Shown here in pieces: positions 4,905 through 12,466 of a stretch of 21,134 nucleotides of DNA (position 1 is its first letter; each line of letters begins with the position of its first letter). Position numbers and translations under genes: made by a program. The notes beneath the pieces are model-generated. The model was not told the origin of the DNA. It was given only the letters and a program-made list of their open reading frames with translations, and made no database searches. The DNA is from a virus. The stretch lies in the IMG/VR virus record IMGVR_UViG_3300008264_000031, positions 1 to 21,134 of that record. One strand, 5' to 3'.

Positions 4905-5079
4905 CCTAGACACCATAGCTGGTAGAATGCTTGACTTGGAGACTAAGTACTATGAAATGCAAGACAAGTATCAGTTACTTATTCACCACTATGAAGACTT
5001 GAAAGCAGAATATGAAGCGTATCGTATTGGACATAGAAACAACCTTAGATCACAACACGATTTGGATGGTAGTAACTAA
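4897..5079 (+). CDS. Coiled-coil hypothetical protein overlapping the polymerase gene
   Basis: This is a 60-residue protein whose residues 5-45 carry heptad-like Leu/Tyr spacing (MLDLETKYYEMQDKYQLL) typical of a coiled coil. An AGAGGAAAG ribosome site precedes ATG 4897. Its last 68 bp overlap the first codons of the DNA polymerase gene in another frame, an unusually long overlap for this genome. Because the polymerase start is fixed by its exonuclease motif, either both frames are used or this one is chance. The good ribosome site favours real. Confidence 0.55.
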   Translation: MLDLDTIAGRMLDLETKYYEMQDKYQLLIHHYEDLKAEYEAYRIGHRNNLRSQHDLDGSN

Positions 5080-6727
5080 GGACATTGACAGCGGAGAAGT
5101 GAACGTATGGAAAGCAGCAGACAGCCTCGTGGAGTATTTAAAGGACGTTACATTGATAGTAGCCCACAACGGGATAAGCTTCGATTTCTCGATACTCAAC
5201 AGGCTTTGGAGTACGAAGATTCGCTTGAACCAAGTGTTCGATACACTGATAGCCTCAAGACTGCTAGATCCCTCAATAGAGAACGGTCACAGCTTAGACG
5301 CTTGGGGCGAGAGATTGAAGGTGAAGAAGGTTAACTACAAAGGAGTGTGGCAATGGTTAATGGACAAACGAGAGGAGTACAAGGGTGAGTGCTTTGATGT
5401 TCCTCACATGGGTCTTCTTGAGCATTATTGCATTAGGGACGTTGAGGTCACTTGCAATCTTTATAAGCATCTTACTGATGAATTCACTAAGAAGGACTTT
5501 TCACAAGAAAGCCTTACTCTTGAACATAAGGTAGCATCTATCATTGCTGAACAGGAACGTCATGGATTCAAACTCGATCAAGCCTATACAACCTGTTTAC
5601 TTGCTGACATCAAGGGAAAGATGGCAGGAATCTATGAACAGATGCAAGAGAGATGGCCTCCAGTCATCACACAAAGGTTCCACAAAACCAGTGGAAAGCC
5701 CATTAAAGACTGCATTGATACTTTCAATCCCGGAAGTAGAAAGCAAATTGGAGAGAAACTGATGGAGCTAGGATGGAAACCTAAGGTGTTCACTGAGAAG
5801 GGTCAGGCTATTGTCGATGAGTCTGTACTTGCTAAGGTTCCTCTACCTGAGGCTCAGATGATTGCTGAATACTTGATGCTGCAGAAACGAGTAGCTCAGA
5901 TTGAAAGCTGGCTAGAGGCTGTGGGTAAGGACGGTAGAGTTCACGGTAAGGTAATAACGAATGGAGCTGTAACTGGTAGGATGACACACAGTAGTCCTAA
6001 CATGGCACAGATTCCTAATGCTGGAAGTATTTATGGCCCAGAGTGCAGAGAATGTTGGACTGTGGAAGCAGGTAACGTATTGGTTGGTTGCGACGCTAGT
6101 GGCCTTGAGCTTCGTATGCTTGCACATTATATGAAAGATGAAGATTATGTTAAAACGGTCACTGAAGGATCATCAAAGGATGGAACTGATGTTCACACGC
6201 AGAACCAGAAAGCTGCAGGTTTACAGACAAGGGATCAAGCGAAGACATTTATTTACGCATTCCTATACGGTGCAGGGCCAGCTAAGATTGGCTCCATTGT
6301 CGGTGGTAATTCTAAAGCGGGACAGAAACTTATCGATGCCTTTCTTACGAACACACCAGCCTTACAACGTCTTAGAAGTACGGTTAGCAGATATGCGGGT
6401 AAGGGCTTTGTACCGGGGCTTGATGGTCGTAAGATATGGGTACGCTCGGAACACGCAGCTCTTAATTCCCTCCTTCAAGGTGCAGGTGCAATCGTAATGA
6501 AGAAAGCTTTAGTACTATTTTATGATAAGACTAAGGCTAACAAGTGGCCTGTGAAGCTGGTAGCTAATGTCCATGATGAATTTCAACTTGAAGTTCCTAA
6601 GATATATGCTACAATGGTAGGTGAGGCTGCAAAGCAAAGTATCGTTGAAGCTGGTGAACACTTTAAGCTTCGTTGTCCATTAGACGGGGAGTTTAAAATT
6701 GGTAACAACTGGCGTGAAACACATTGA
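5012..6727 (+). CDS. Family A DNA polymerase (T7 gp5-like) with 3'-5' exonuclease
   Basis: This is a 571-residue replicative polymerase. The N-terminal proofreading domain shows Exo I (D7-x-E9 in VLDIET), Exo II (HNGISFDF) and Exo III (YCIRD, about 144-148). The polymerase domain has motif A with D361 (VGCDASGLELR), motif B (R407, K411, Y415 and Y419-G420 in RDQAKTFIYAFLYG) and motif C (H521-D522-E523). The residue equivalent to E. coli Phe762 is Tyr415, as in T7. T7 gp5 has 704 residues, so this enzyme is about 130 residues shorter and may lack a long thioredoxin-binding insertion. It starts right at the Exo I strand, so ATG 5012 is safe despite overlapping the preceding gene. Confidence 0.95.
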   Translation: MKRIVLDIETTLDHNTIWMVVTKDIDSGEVNVWKAADSLVEYLKDVTLIVAHNGISFDFSILNRLWSTKIRLNQVFDTLIASRLLDPSIENGHSLDAWGERLKVKKVNYKGVWQWLMDKREEYKGECFDVPHMGLLEHYCIRDVEVTCNLYKHLTDEFTKKDFSQESLTLEHKVASIIAEQERHGFKLDQAYTTCLLADIKGKMAGIYEQMQERWPPVITQRFHKTSGKPIKDCIDTFNPGSRKQIGEKLMELGWKPKVFTEKGQAIVDESVLAKVPLPEAQMIAEYLMLQKRVAQIESWLEAVGKDGRVHGKVITNGAVTGRMTHSSPNMAQIPNAGSIYGPECRECWTVEAGNVLVGCDASGLELRMLAHYMKDEDYVKTVTEGSSKDGTDVHTQNQKAAGLQTRDQAKTFIYAFLYGAGPAKIGSIVGGNSKAGQKLIDAFLTNTPALQRLRSTVSRYAGKGFVPGLDGRKIWVRSEHAALNSLLQGAGAIVMKKALVLFYDKTKANKWPVKLVANVHDEFQLEVPKIYATMVGEAAKQSIVEAGEHFKLRCPLDGEFKIGNNWRETH

Positions 6728-6890
6728 CAAGAATCAGATTCTATTTAGTGTTGAAGGGGAAACTTTCAAGATTAAGATAGGAGAGGATCTAGACCTTGAA
6801 GAGGTGTACACTGTGCTCTTATCAGCACTTGTGCACTTAGAAGATCTAGCATCGGGTAATACAGCTCACCCGTCCCAAGAGCTGCATTGA
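6699..6890 (+). CDS. Small hypothetical protein with TTG start
   Basis: This 63-residue acidic protein has a beta-rich first half (QILFSVEGETFKIKIGEDL) and a helical second half. The first codon is TTG at 6699, placed 7 nt after a strong GGGGAG (6686-6691). GTG at 6714 is the alternative and has no better ribosome site. The gene overlaps the polymerase gene by 29 bp. It lies between polymerase and ssDNA-binding protein, so a replication accessory role is possible, but no family is recognised. Confidence 0.6.
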   Translation: MVTTGVKHIDKNQILFSVEGETFKIKIGEDLDLEEVYTVLLSALVHLEDLASGNTAHPSQELH

Positions 6891-6914
6891 TAGTAGAAAC
6901 TAAAGGAAAATGAA

Positions 6915-7346
6915 ATGAGTATTGATACACTGAAACCCGTTAAAGTTGCTGGTGAAATCTTCTGGAGTAACTGGATGAACACCTTTAACACTAAGTTTAA
7001 CGAAGACAACAAGAAGTACGAATGTACCATTGGTAACTTGAGTGATGCAGCTTGTGAGAAGCTTAAAGAGCTTGGCATCAACATCAAGAACAAAGAGAGC
7101 ATGGGTAACTTTATTGTTGCTAAGTCAACTTACTTGTTCACACCTGTGGATGAGGAAGGTAATCCTGTAGACATTGCCATGATGGGTAATGGTACTAAGT
7201 GTCACGCAGTTGTCTCCTCATACCGCCACAAGATGTCAGCTAAGTTTGGTGCTGCACCCTCAATTAAGAAACTCATCATTACTGAGTTGAAAGTCTACTC
7301 TCCTGAAGGTGAAGAAGCAACAGAGACAGCGGACGATGTCCTCTAA
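6915..7346 (+). CDS. Probable single-stranded DNA-binding protein (gp2.5-like)
   Basis: This is a 143-residue protein. The core reads like a five-strand OB fold, with blocks such as NKKYECTIGNL, GNFIVAKSTYLF, MMGNGTKCHAVVSSY and KKLIITELKVYS. The final residues are acidic (PEGEEATETADDVL), the feature by which phage gp2.5 proteins contact the polymerase and helicase. T7 gp2.5 has 232 residues, so this is a shorter member. It would coat single-stranded DNA and coordinate replication and recombination. The position between polymerase and exonuclease genes fits. The assignment rests on block pattern, context and tail rather than a diagnostic motif. Confidence 0.7.
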   Translation: MSIDTLKPVKVAGEIFWSNWMNTFNTKFNEDNKKYECTIGNLSDAACEKLKELGINIKNKESMGNFIVAKSTYLFTPVDEEGNPVDIAMMGNGTKCHAVVSSYRHKMSAKFGAAPSIKKLIITELKVYSPEGEEATETADDVL

Positions 7347-8070
7347 CCGTCAGGTGACTGATAAGCCTACTGAGGCTATTGTAGATGCTGACTTTTTAGT
7401 TTATAAAGTTGGCTTCTCCAATGAGGAAGAAGAAGAACAGTGGGCACTAAATCGACTCACAGAGTGGTTTACCGACATCATCTATATGCGTCTGAAGTGT
7501 GATGACTACAGAGCTTGGATTACAGGTAAAACTAACTTTAGATTTGAGATAGCTACCACTGTTCCTTACAAAGGTAATCGTAAAGATGCTCCCAAGCCTA
7601 AACATTACGATGCTCTCAGAAACCATCTCATGAAGCTCGGTGCTAAGATGTCTGAGAACGAGGAAGCTGATGATGCTGTAGGCATAGCGTCCACTGAAGG
7701 TAACTACTGGATCGTCCACGTTGACAAGGATCTAGATCAGTTACCGGGGTGGCACTATAATCCTGTAAAGGATGAGGAGTATTATGTTACTGAGTTTGAA
7801 GGCTTGTACAGTTTCTATAAACAGATACTGACAGGTGACAGAGTTGATAACATTGAAGGTATACGAGGTATTGGCCCTGTAAAGGCTGATAAGATTCTCA
7901 AAGACTGTACAACCGAAGAGGAATTATATGCAGCTTGTATCAAGGCTTATGACAGCAATACTGACAGGGTACTGGAAAACGGTAAGCTCCTATGGCTAAG
8001 AAGAAAAGCAAACCAGATGTGGCAACCTCCTTTGAACTTGCAGGATCAAAGTGGTACGTTAACTACGTAG
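7336..8070 (+). CDS. 5'-3' exonuclease (FEN/T7 gp6 type)
   Basis: This is a 244-residue nuclease of the FEN/5'-nuclease superfamily, which removes RNA primers, degrades host DNA and processes recombination ends. Acidic metal-site residues appear in order: D17 and D19 in VDADFLVY, E110-A-D112-D113 in the EADDAVG loop, D130 and D132 in HVDKDLDQL, and D168 and D171 in GDRVDNI. A helix-hairpin-helix follows (IRGIGPVKADKIL, about 176-190). ATG 7336 is preferred to the upstream in-frame GTG 7309, which would overlap the preceding gene by 38 bp. Its 3' end overlaps the next gene by 79 bp. Confidence 0.9.
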   Translation: MSSNRQVTDKPTEAIVDADFLVYKVGFSNEEEEEQWALNRLTEWFTDIIYMRLKCDDYRAWITGKTNFRFEIATTVPYKGNRKDAPKPKHYDALRNHLMKLGAKMSENEEADDAVGIASTEGNYWIVHVDKDLDQLPGWHYNPVKDEEYYVTEFEGLYSFYKQILTGDRVDNIEGIRGIGPVKADKILKDCTTEEELYAACIKAYDSNTDRVLENGKLLWLRRKANQMWQPPLNLQDQSGTLTT

Positions 8071-8294
8071 TGCACATGGATGATATGGGTAAGTGTGACC
8101 CTGAGAAGCAAGTCATTTCTATTCGTATGGACATGAACAAGCAGACCACTGAGCAAACCTTCTACCATGAGTTAGTTCATGCCATTATGTTTACAATGGG
8201 TAAGCTTACACATGATGAAGAGTTTGTAGATACCTTTGGAGCTTTCTTGCACCAGTATCATATTACTAAGGAGTACCATGAAGCCGAAGCGTAA
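7992..8294 (+). CDS. Small HExxH protein, putative zinc metallopeptidase
   Basis: This is a 100-residue protein with H59-E-L-V-H63, the zinc-protease active-site motif, preceded by YHELVHAIMF-type hydrophobic spacing. Further Glu/Asp residues (E76, E77 and D80) could supply the third ligand, as in gluzincin-type minimal proteases. The N terminus is Lys-rich (MAKKKSKP). If active, it may cleave a host or phage protein. It could also be a degenerate zinc-binding protein. It is tucked between the exonuclease and endonuclease genes, overlapping both (79 bp with the former, 17 bp with the latter). Similar small HExxH proteins occur in other podoviruses as I recall, without a tested role. Confidence 0.7.
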   Translation: MAKKKSKPDVATSFELAGSKWYVNYVVHMDDMGKCDPEKQVISIRMDMNKQTTEQTFYHELVHAIMFTMGKLTHDEEFVDTFGAFLHQYHITKEYHEAEA

Positions 8295-8715
8295 GAAGCC
8301 ACTGACAGTTAGACAAGTAGCTTTGAAGCATGGCTTTAGATCTGGCTTAGAGGATAAGATAGCTGATAACCTAGTAGCCTTAGGTGTTCCATTTGAGTAT
8401 GAGAAGCTAGTGATTGGGTATACGCAGCCTGAGAAGAAACGTACATACACTCCTGACTTCTTACTACTGAGTAACGGTATTATCATTGAGAGCAAAGGTA
8501 GGTTCGTGACTGCTGATAGACAGAAGCATTTGATGGTGAAGGAACAACATCCTGAACTTGATATTAGATTTGTCTTCAGTAACTCTAAGTCTAAACTCTC
8601 AAAGATAAGCCAAACTACATACGGGGATTGGTGCACTAAGCATGGATTCAAGTATGCTGATAAAGATATTCCAATGTCATGGTTAAATGAAAAAGGTTCT
8701 AAATATGTTAAATAA
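8278..8715 (+). CDS. T7 gp3-like endonuclease I (Holliday junction resolvase)
   Basis: This is a 145-residue nuclease that resolves four-way junctions and helps break down host DNA. The sequence aligns closely from memory with T7 gp3 (149 residues), including FRSGLEDK, YTPDFLL, the E-x-K block IESKGRF and EQHPELDIRFVFS. Catalytic residues by position are E25, D60, E71 and K73, matching the T7 set E20, D55, E65 and K67. I chose ATG 8278, with AAGGAG at 8268-8273, over the more upstream ATG 8236. It overlaps the HExxH gene by 17 bp. Confidence 0.95.
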   Translation: MKPKRKKPLTVRQVALKHGFRSGLEDKIADNLVALGVPFEYEKLVIGYTQPEKKRTYTPDFLLLSNGIIIESKGRFVTADRQKHLMVKEQHPELDIRFVFSNSKSKLSKISQTTYGDWCTKHGFKYADKDIPMSWLNEKGSKYVK

Positions 8716-8968
8716 TATTATTAAAGCTCTAGAGAATTCACCTGAGGTTCGTTATGCTTGGGATGATTTCACAGATGCTATTCTTGTTGAAAAACTTAAA
8801 GAGACTTATTTAAATACTCTAAATGGAGGACTTAGTAGTCACCCTGAAGACATTGCTGATAACAAGAAAGTTAGTGCAGCCATTGCAGTTGTCTTAGGAT
8901 ACTTTATGTACGTTAAAGACGCTGAAGAATTCTTAAAGGAGGCTGAGAGTGAACGTAAATCTGATTAA
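8705..8968 (+). CDS. Hypothetical helical protein
   Basis: This is an 87-residue, helix-rich, acidic protein of unknown family. ATG 8705, with AAAAGG 8 nt upstream (8691-8696), is chosen. The ATG at 8687 would add six residues and overlap the endonuclease more. The segment KKVSAAIAVVLGYFMYV is moderately hydrophobic but short of a clear membrane helix. It sits in the coupled series after the endonuclease gene and supplies the AGGAGG ribosome site of the next gene. Confidence 0.7.
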   Translation: MLNNIIKALENSPEVRYAWDDFTDAILVEKLKETYLNTLNGGLSSHPEDIADNKKVSAAIAVVLGYFMYVKDAEEFLKEAESERKSD

Positions 8969-9143
8969 AGAACATGAGAATGGTGATGCCACTTATCAGT
9001 TTGACCTCACAGCTGAAGAAGCTCAATCACTCATATCCTTCGGTATCCTAGAAACTTTTAAATCTATGATACGTGAAGGTGAAAGACTAACAGTTGAAGG
9101 AGAAGACATTGAAGATTCTAGTAATCCCGGACTGTCAGATTAA
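8949..9143 (+). CDS. Small hypothetical protein with GTG start
   Basis: This 64-residue acidic protein starts at GTG 8949, 6 nt after a strong AGGAGG (8937-8942). It has a predicted beta strand (ATYQFDLTAEEAQSLI) then a helix and an acidic tail. It overlaps the preceding gene by 20 bp and the phosphoesterase gene by 35 bp. Similar short acidic proteins with a QFDLTxEEAxxLI pattern occur in other phages as I recall, without known function. Confidence 0.65.
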   Translation: MNVNLIKEHENGDATYQFDLTAEEAQSLISFGILETFKSMIREGERLTVEGEDIEDSSNPGLSD

Positions 9144-9873
9144 AGAGGGTGTACCTTTAGAGCACCTGACATGGGCTGGTAAAGCCATTGTCGATTACAA
9201 ACCTGATGTAGTGATTAACATAGGTGACTTTGCAGATATGCCAAGCCTTAGCACTCACGACATCAAGGGAAGTAAATACTTTGAAGGTCTGCGTTACAAG
9301 AAGGACATTGAATCTGCTAAGGATGCCATGAAGTTGTTATTGGCTCCTTTGAGGGAACTTCAGAAGTCTCAGAAGTCATCTAAGCACAAGGTGTACAAGC
9401 CTCGTATGGTGATGACTTTAGGAAACCATGAGAACAGGATTGATAGAGCTATTAACAATAATCCTACACTTGAAGGCTTAATATCTACAAAGGATCTTGA
9501 GTATGAGAAAGATTGGGAAGTACACGGTTTCCTTCACCCTGTGTTTATCAATGGTGTGGGTTTCAATCATTATTGGCCCGTTGGTGCGATGGGAAGACCT
9601 GCTGGTGCTGCTAGTGCTATCATTAATAAGTTACATATGTCTTGTGTTGCAGGACACCAACAGGGAAAGCAAATCGCCTATGGAAAACGTGCTGATGGAA
9701 AGCCTATATGCGCTATCATTGTTGGGAGTTATTACCTACACGATGAGTCTTATATGGATCAACTAAGCAATAGACACTGGAGGGGCTTACTGATGATGAA
9801 TGAAGTACAGGACGGACACTTCGATGAGATGTTCTTAAGCGTAGAATACCTTGGGAGGAAGTATGGTAATTGA
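9109..9873 (+). CDS. Calcineurin-like metallophosphoesterase
   Basis: This is a 254-residue enzyme. Metal-site blocks appear in order: D-x-Q (IPDCQI, replacing the common D-x-H), GDFAD, GNHE (LGNHENR) and GH (AGHQQGK). The first codon is TTG 9109, 6 nt after GGAG in a good ribosome site (9097-9102). A further upstream TTG at 9094 is less well placed. It would hydrolyse a phosphodiester or phosphomonoester; the substrate cannot be read from sequence. Related phosphoesterases occur in marine podoviruses near replication genes, so a role in nucleotide recycling or host nucleic-acid breakdown is possible. It overlaps the next ORF by 11 bp. Confidence 0.85.
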   Translation: MKILVIPDCQIKEGVPLEHLTWAGKAIVDYKPDVVINIGDFADMPSLSTHDIKGSKYFEGLRYKKDIESAKDAMKLLLAPLRELQKSQKSSKHKVYKPRMVMTLGNHENRIDRAINNNPTLEGLISTKDLEYEKDWEVHGFLHPVFINGVGFNHYWPVGAMGRPAGAASAIINKLHMSCVAGHQQGKQIAYGKRADGKPICAIIVGSYYLHDESYMDQLSNRHWRGLLMMNEVQDGHFDEMFLSVEYLGRKYGN

Positions 9874-10246
9874 TAAATGTAATACTTGCTTTTATAGCAA
9901 TCTAGATAAAAGCATTCACCCTTGTAACCATTGCTTTCAGTTTGATAGATGGGTTCCTCGTAATATGTACATTCAAGAGTCTTCAAAGCCTTTAAGTGAA
10001 GCCATTAAAGAGTGGGTTGACTGTAAAGAGGGAGAAGTAGATGTAGTTAATCAACCTAAGCACTACACTGAACATCCATCAGGTATTGAATGTATCCAAG
10101 TTACTGAGCACATGGGCTTTAACTTAGGTAATGCAATCAAGTATATCTGGCGTTGTGACCTTAAGAAAGATGCCATTGAAGACCTGAAGAAGGCTAAGTG
10201 GTACATTGACAGAGAGATTGATAAACGTGTCAAACATAACCTTTGA
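9863..10246 (+). CDS. Zinc ribbon plus DUF3310 protein (T7 gp1.7-related domain)
   Basis: This 127-residue protein has two parts. Residues 6-24 hold C6-x2-C9 and C21-x2-C24, a zinc-ribbon pattern. Residues about 57-120 match the DUF3310 pattern as I know it, with VVNQPKHYTEHPSGIECI and an IKYIWRCDLKKDAIEDLKKAKWYI helical block. Proteins with this domain are often annotated as nucleotide kinases because T7 gp1.7 contains it. I cannot confirm kinase activity here. ATG 9863 (GGGAGG just upstream) is preferred to TTG 9851. The zinc ribbon in front of the domain is unusual to my knowledge. Confidence 0.8.
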   Translation: MVIDKCNTCFYSNLDKSIHPCNHCFQFDRWVPRNMYIQESSKPLSEAIKEWVDCKEGEVDVVNQPKHYTEHPSGIECIQVTEHMGFNLGNAIKYIWRCDLKKDAIEDLKKAKWYIDREIDKRVKHNL

Positions 10247-10385
10247 AGAACTGAAAGAGGCTCTCAAGCGTTTGGATGAGGTCACACTCTTGGAACTGCT
10301 AGGACTCCAGAGTGATGACCTTGTTGAAAGATTTGATGATGTGATTGAGAAGAAACAAGAATATTTAATAAAGGAACTAGACTAA
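10227..10385 (+). CDS. 52-residue acidic helical protein
   Basis: The frame runs from GTG 10227 to TAA 10383-10385 and overlaps the end of the DUF3310 gene by 20 bp. The peptide (start VSNITFEELKEALKRLDEVT) is acidic and helical, with a segment LLELLGLQSDDLVERFDD. I recall near-identical patterns in many T7-like and cyanophage genomes just before or within nucleotide-metabolism genes. The function is unknown. It ends 1 nt before the RNR start codon, and its last codons supply AAGGA (10371-10375). Confidence 0.65.
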   Translation: MSNITFEELKEALKRLDEVTLLELLGLQSDDLVERFDDVIEKKQEYLIKELD

Positions 10386-10386
10386 G

Positions 10387-12294
10387 ATGACAACAACAAC
10401 TATGACACCATACCAAGAATACATTGGCAAGAGCCGTTATTCTCGCTACTTGGATGATAAAGGCCGTAGAGAGCACTGGCCTGAGACTGTAGCCCGATAC
10501 TTTGACTTCATGACCAAGCACTTGAAAGATAAGCATGACTACACACTGACACAGCCACTACGTAACGAGCTGCAGTCTGCTGTGACTAACTTAGAAGTGA
10601 TGCCATCAATGCGAAGCATCATGACAGCTGGTGATGCCTTGGAGCGTCAGAACATTGCTGGTTATAACTGTTCATACCTACCCATTGATGATCCCAAAGC
10701 CTTTGATGAGGCTATGTACATTCTACTGTGTGGTACTGGTGTAGGCTTTAGTGTGGAGCAAAAGTATGTATCTAAGTTACCTGAGATTCCAGTTGATTTG
10801 TACAATAGTGGCACTGTCATTAATGTTAAAGACTCCAAAGAGGGATGGGCTAAAGCCTTACGACAAGTCATTGCCTTGCTATATGCTGGTGAGATTCCAA
10901 AGTGGGATGTCTCCGGTGTTAGACCCGCTGGTGCAAGACTTAAGACTTTTGGTGGAAGAGCGTCAGGGCCTGAACCTCTCGTATCCTTATTCCATTACGT
11001 CACTGCTAAATTCAAAGGGGCAACGGGCCGTAAGCTCACCTCGCTGGAAGCACATGACATATTATGTAAGGTGGGAGAAGTAGTTGTTGTAGGTGGAGTT
11101 CGTAGATCTGCCATGATCTCTCTGTCAGACTTGGGTGATGATCGTATGGCTCACGCTAAAGCTGGTAACTGGTGGGACGGTAATGGTCAACGAGCCTTGG
11201 CTAACAACAGTGCCATCTACGAAGTTAAGCCTGAGGTTGGTAAGTTCATGCGTGAGTGGTCAAGCATTTATGAATCACATTCTGGAGAGCGAGGCATCTT
11301 TAATCGTTATGCAAGTGAACTTCAAGCAGCTAAAAGTGGACGTAGGGAATTGGGTAAAGAGTGGGGTACAAACCCTTGCAGTGAGATTATCCTTAGACCT
11401 TATCAATTCTGTAATCTGTCTTCTGTTATTGTTCGGAGCAGCGATAGTGTGGATACTCTACGGAATAAGGTGCGCTTGGCTACTATTCTGGGGACTTTTC
11501 AATCGACAATGACTCACTTTCCGTACCTTCGTAAGGTGTGGCAGACAAACACTGAAGATGAGCGTTTGTTGGGTGTGTCTATGACTGGTATCTTGGATAA
11601 TGCACTGTTGAATAATCCTGACAGTACTGAACTACCTGCTATCTTGGAAGGAATGAAGAATGTGGCTATTGATACTAACGCTGAGTTTGCTGACGCTATC
11701 GGTATTAATCGTAGTGCTGCCATCACTGCCATTAAGCCAGAGGGGACTGTCTCTCAGCTTACAGGCACTGCTAGTGGTATCCACCCTCAGCATAGTCAGT
11801 ACTTTATTCGTCGTGTACGCTCTGATAACAAAGACCCTCTAACTGACTTCCTGAAGTCTCAAGGATTTCCTTCAGAGGCTTGTGTGATGAAGCCTGATAG
11901 CACAACTATCTTTAGCTTCCCCATGCGAGTTGAGAAGGGTGCTGTACTGCGTGAAGACTTGAATGCCATTAAGCATCTTCGCTTGTGGCTCCTGTTCCAG
12001 CGTCACTACTGTGAGCATAAGCCTTCAGTGACTATCTCAGTGAACGAGAATGAATGGCCTGAAGTTGGGGCTTGGGTGTGGAATAACTTTGATGAGATTA
12101 CAGGTGTGAGTTTCCTACCGATGGATGGTGGAACATACCGACAAGCTCCTTATGAGTCCATGACTGAGTTTGAGTATCACGACATGGTAGCCAATATGCC
12201 TCTAGGTATTGATTGGGATAAACTGGTTGAAGGCACTGACAACGTAGAAGGTGCTCAGCAGTTGGCCTGTACCGCTGGCGTATGTGAGATATGA
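10387..12294 (+). CDS. Class II (B12-dependent) ribonucleotide reductase
   Basis: This 635-residue enzyme would convert ribonucleotides to deoxyribonucleotides for phage DNA synthesis using adenosylcobalamin. Active-site blocks include C95 (GYNCSY), N329-P-C331-S-E333 with the thiyl-radical Cys, the conserved PEGTVSQLTGTASGIHP loop and the C-terminal redox pair C628-x4-C633 ending in CEI. The lack of an NrdB-type gene nearby and the overall length fit a single-subunit class II enzyme. It needs B12 supplied or made by the host. It closes the replication and nucleotide block of the plus strand and overlaps the next small gene by ATGA (12291-12294). Confidence 0.95.
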   Translation: MTTTTMTPYQEYIGKSRYSRYLDDKGRREHWPETVARYFDFMTKHLKDKHDYTLTQPLRNELQSAVTNLEVMPSMRSIMTAGDALERQNIAGYNCSYLPIDDPKAFDEAMYILLCGTGVGFSVEQKYVSKLPEIPVDLYNSGTVINVKDSKEGWAKALRQVIALLYAGEIPKWDVSGVRPAGARLKTFGGRASGPEPLVSLFHYVTAKFKGATGRKLTSLEAHDILCKVGEVVVVGGVRRSAMISLSDLGDDRMAHAKAGNWWDGNGQRALANNSAIYEVKPEVGKFMREWSSIYESHSGERGIFNRYASELQAAKSGRRELGKEWGTNPCSEIILRPYQFCNLSSVIVRSSDSVDTLRNKVRLATILGTFQSTMTHFPYLRKVWQTNTEDERLLGVSMTGILDNALLNNPDSTELPAILEGMKNVAIDTNAEFADAIGINRSAAITAIKPEGTVSQLTGTASGIHPQHSQYFIRRVRSDNKDPLTDFLKSQGFPSEACVMKPDSTTIFSFPMRVEKGAVLREDLNAIKHLRLWLLFQRHYCEHKPSVTISVNENEWPEVGAWVWNNFDEITGVSFLPMDGGTYRQAPYESMTEFEYHDMVANMPLGIDWDKLVEGTDNVEGAQQLACTAGVCEI

Positions 12295-12449
12295 TACTAG
12301 ACTTTGAATTCAAGACTGGCTTAGTCTTTGGTATAGAAGCTGATGAGCTTTATATCATGGATGAGGAGAACAATATGTCAGAGGAAGCTAATCAAGTTAT
12401 CTACTTACACATAGGTTTTATAACACTAGCGTTTATTCTAGGACAGTAA
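12291..12449 (+). CDS. 52-residue protein with C-terminal hydrophobic segment
   Basis: The ATG overlaps the RNR stop (12291-12294), suggesting coupled translation. The protein reads MILDFEFKTGLVFGIEADEL in its first part, an acidic middle, and VIYLHIGFITLAFILGQ at the end, which could be a membrane helix. I recall small proteins with a MIxDF...VFGIEA start near nucleotide genes in other podoviruses. No known role. The gene ends 17 bp before the bidirectional terminator. Confidence 0.7.
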   Translation: MILDFEFKTGLVFGIEADELYIMDEENNMSEEANQVIYLHIGFITLAFILGQ

Positions 12450-12466
12450 CTTCCGTGGCTATGCCA

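Noticed and set aside
5012-6727. Possible frameshift or split polymerase because of its short length
   Set aside because: Exonuclease and polymerase motifs run in one uninterrupted frame in the right order, so it is a compact enzyme rather than a broken gene.
8172-8651. 159-codon open frame on the minus strand
   Set aside because: It is antisense to the well-supported gp3-like endonuclease and the HExxH gene. Composition looks like a shadow and no ribosome site fits.
10751-11512. Plus-strand open frames of 110 and 125 codons in another frame
   Set aside because: Both lie inside the ribonucleotide reductase gene and show no independent ribosome site or motif.
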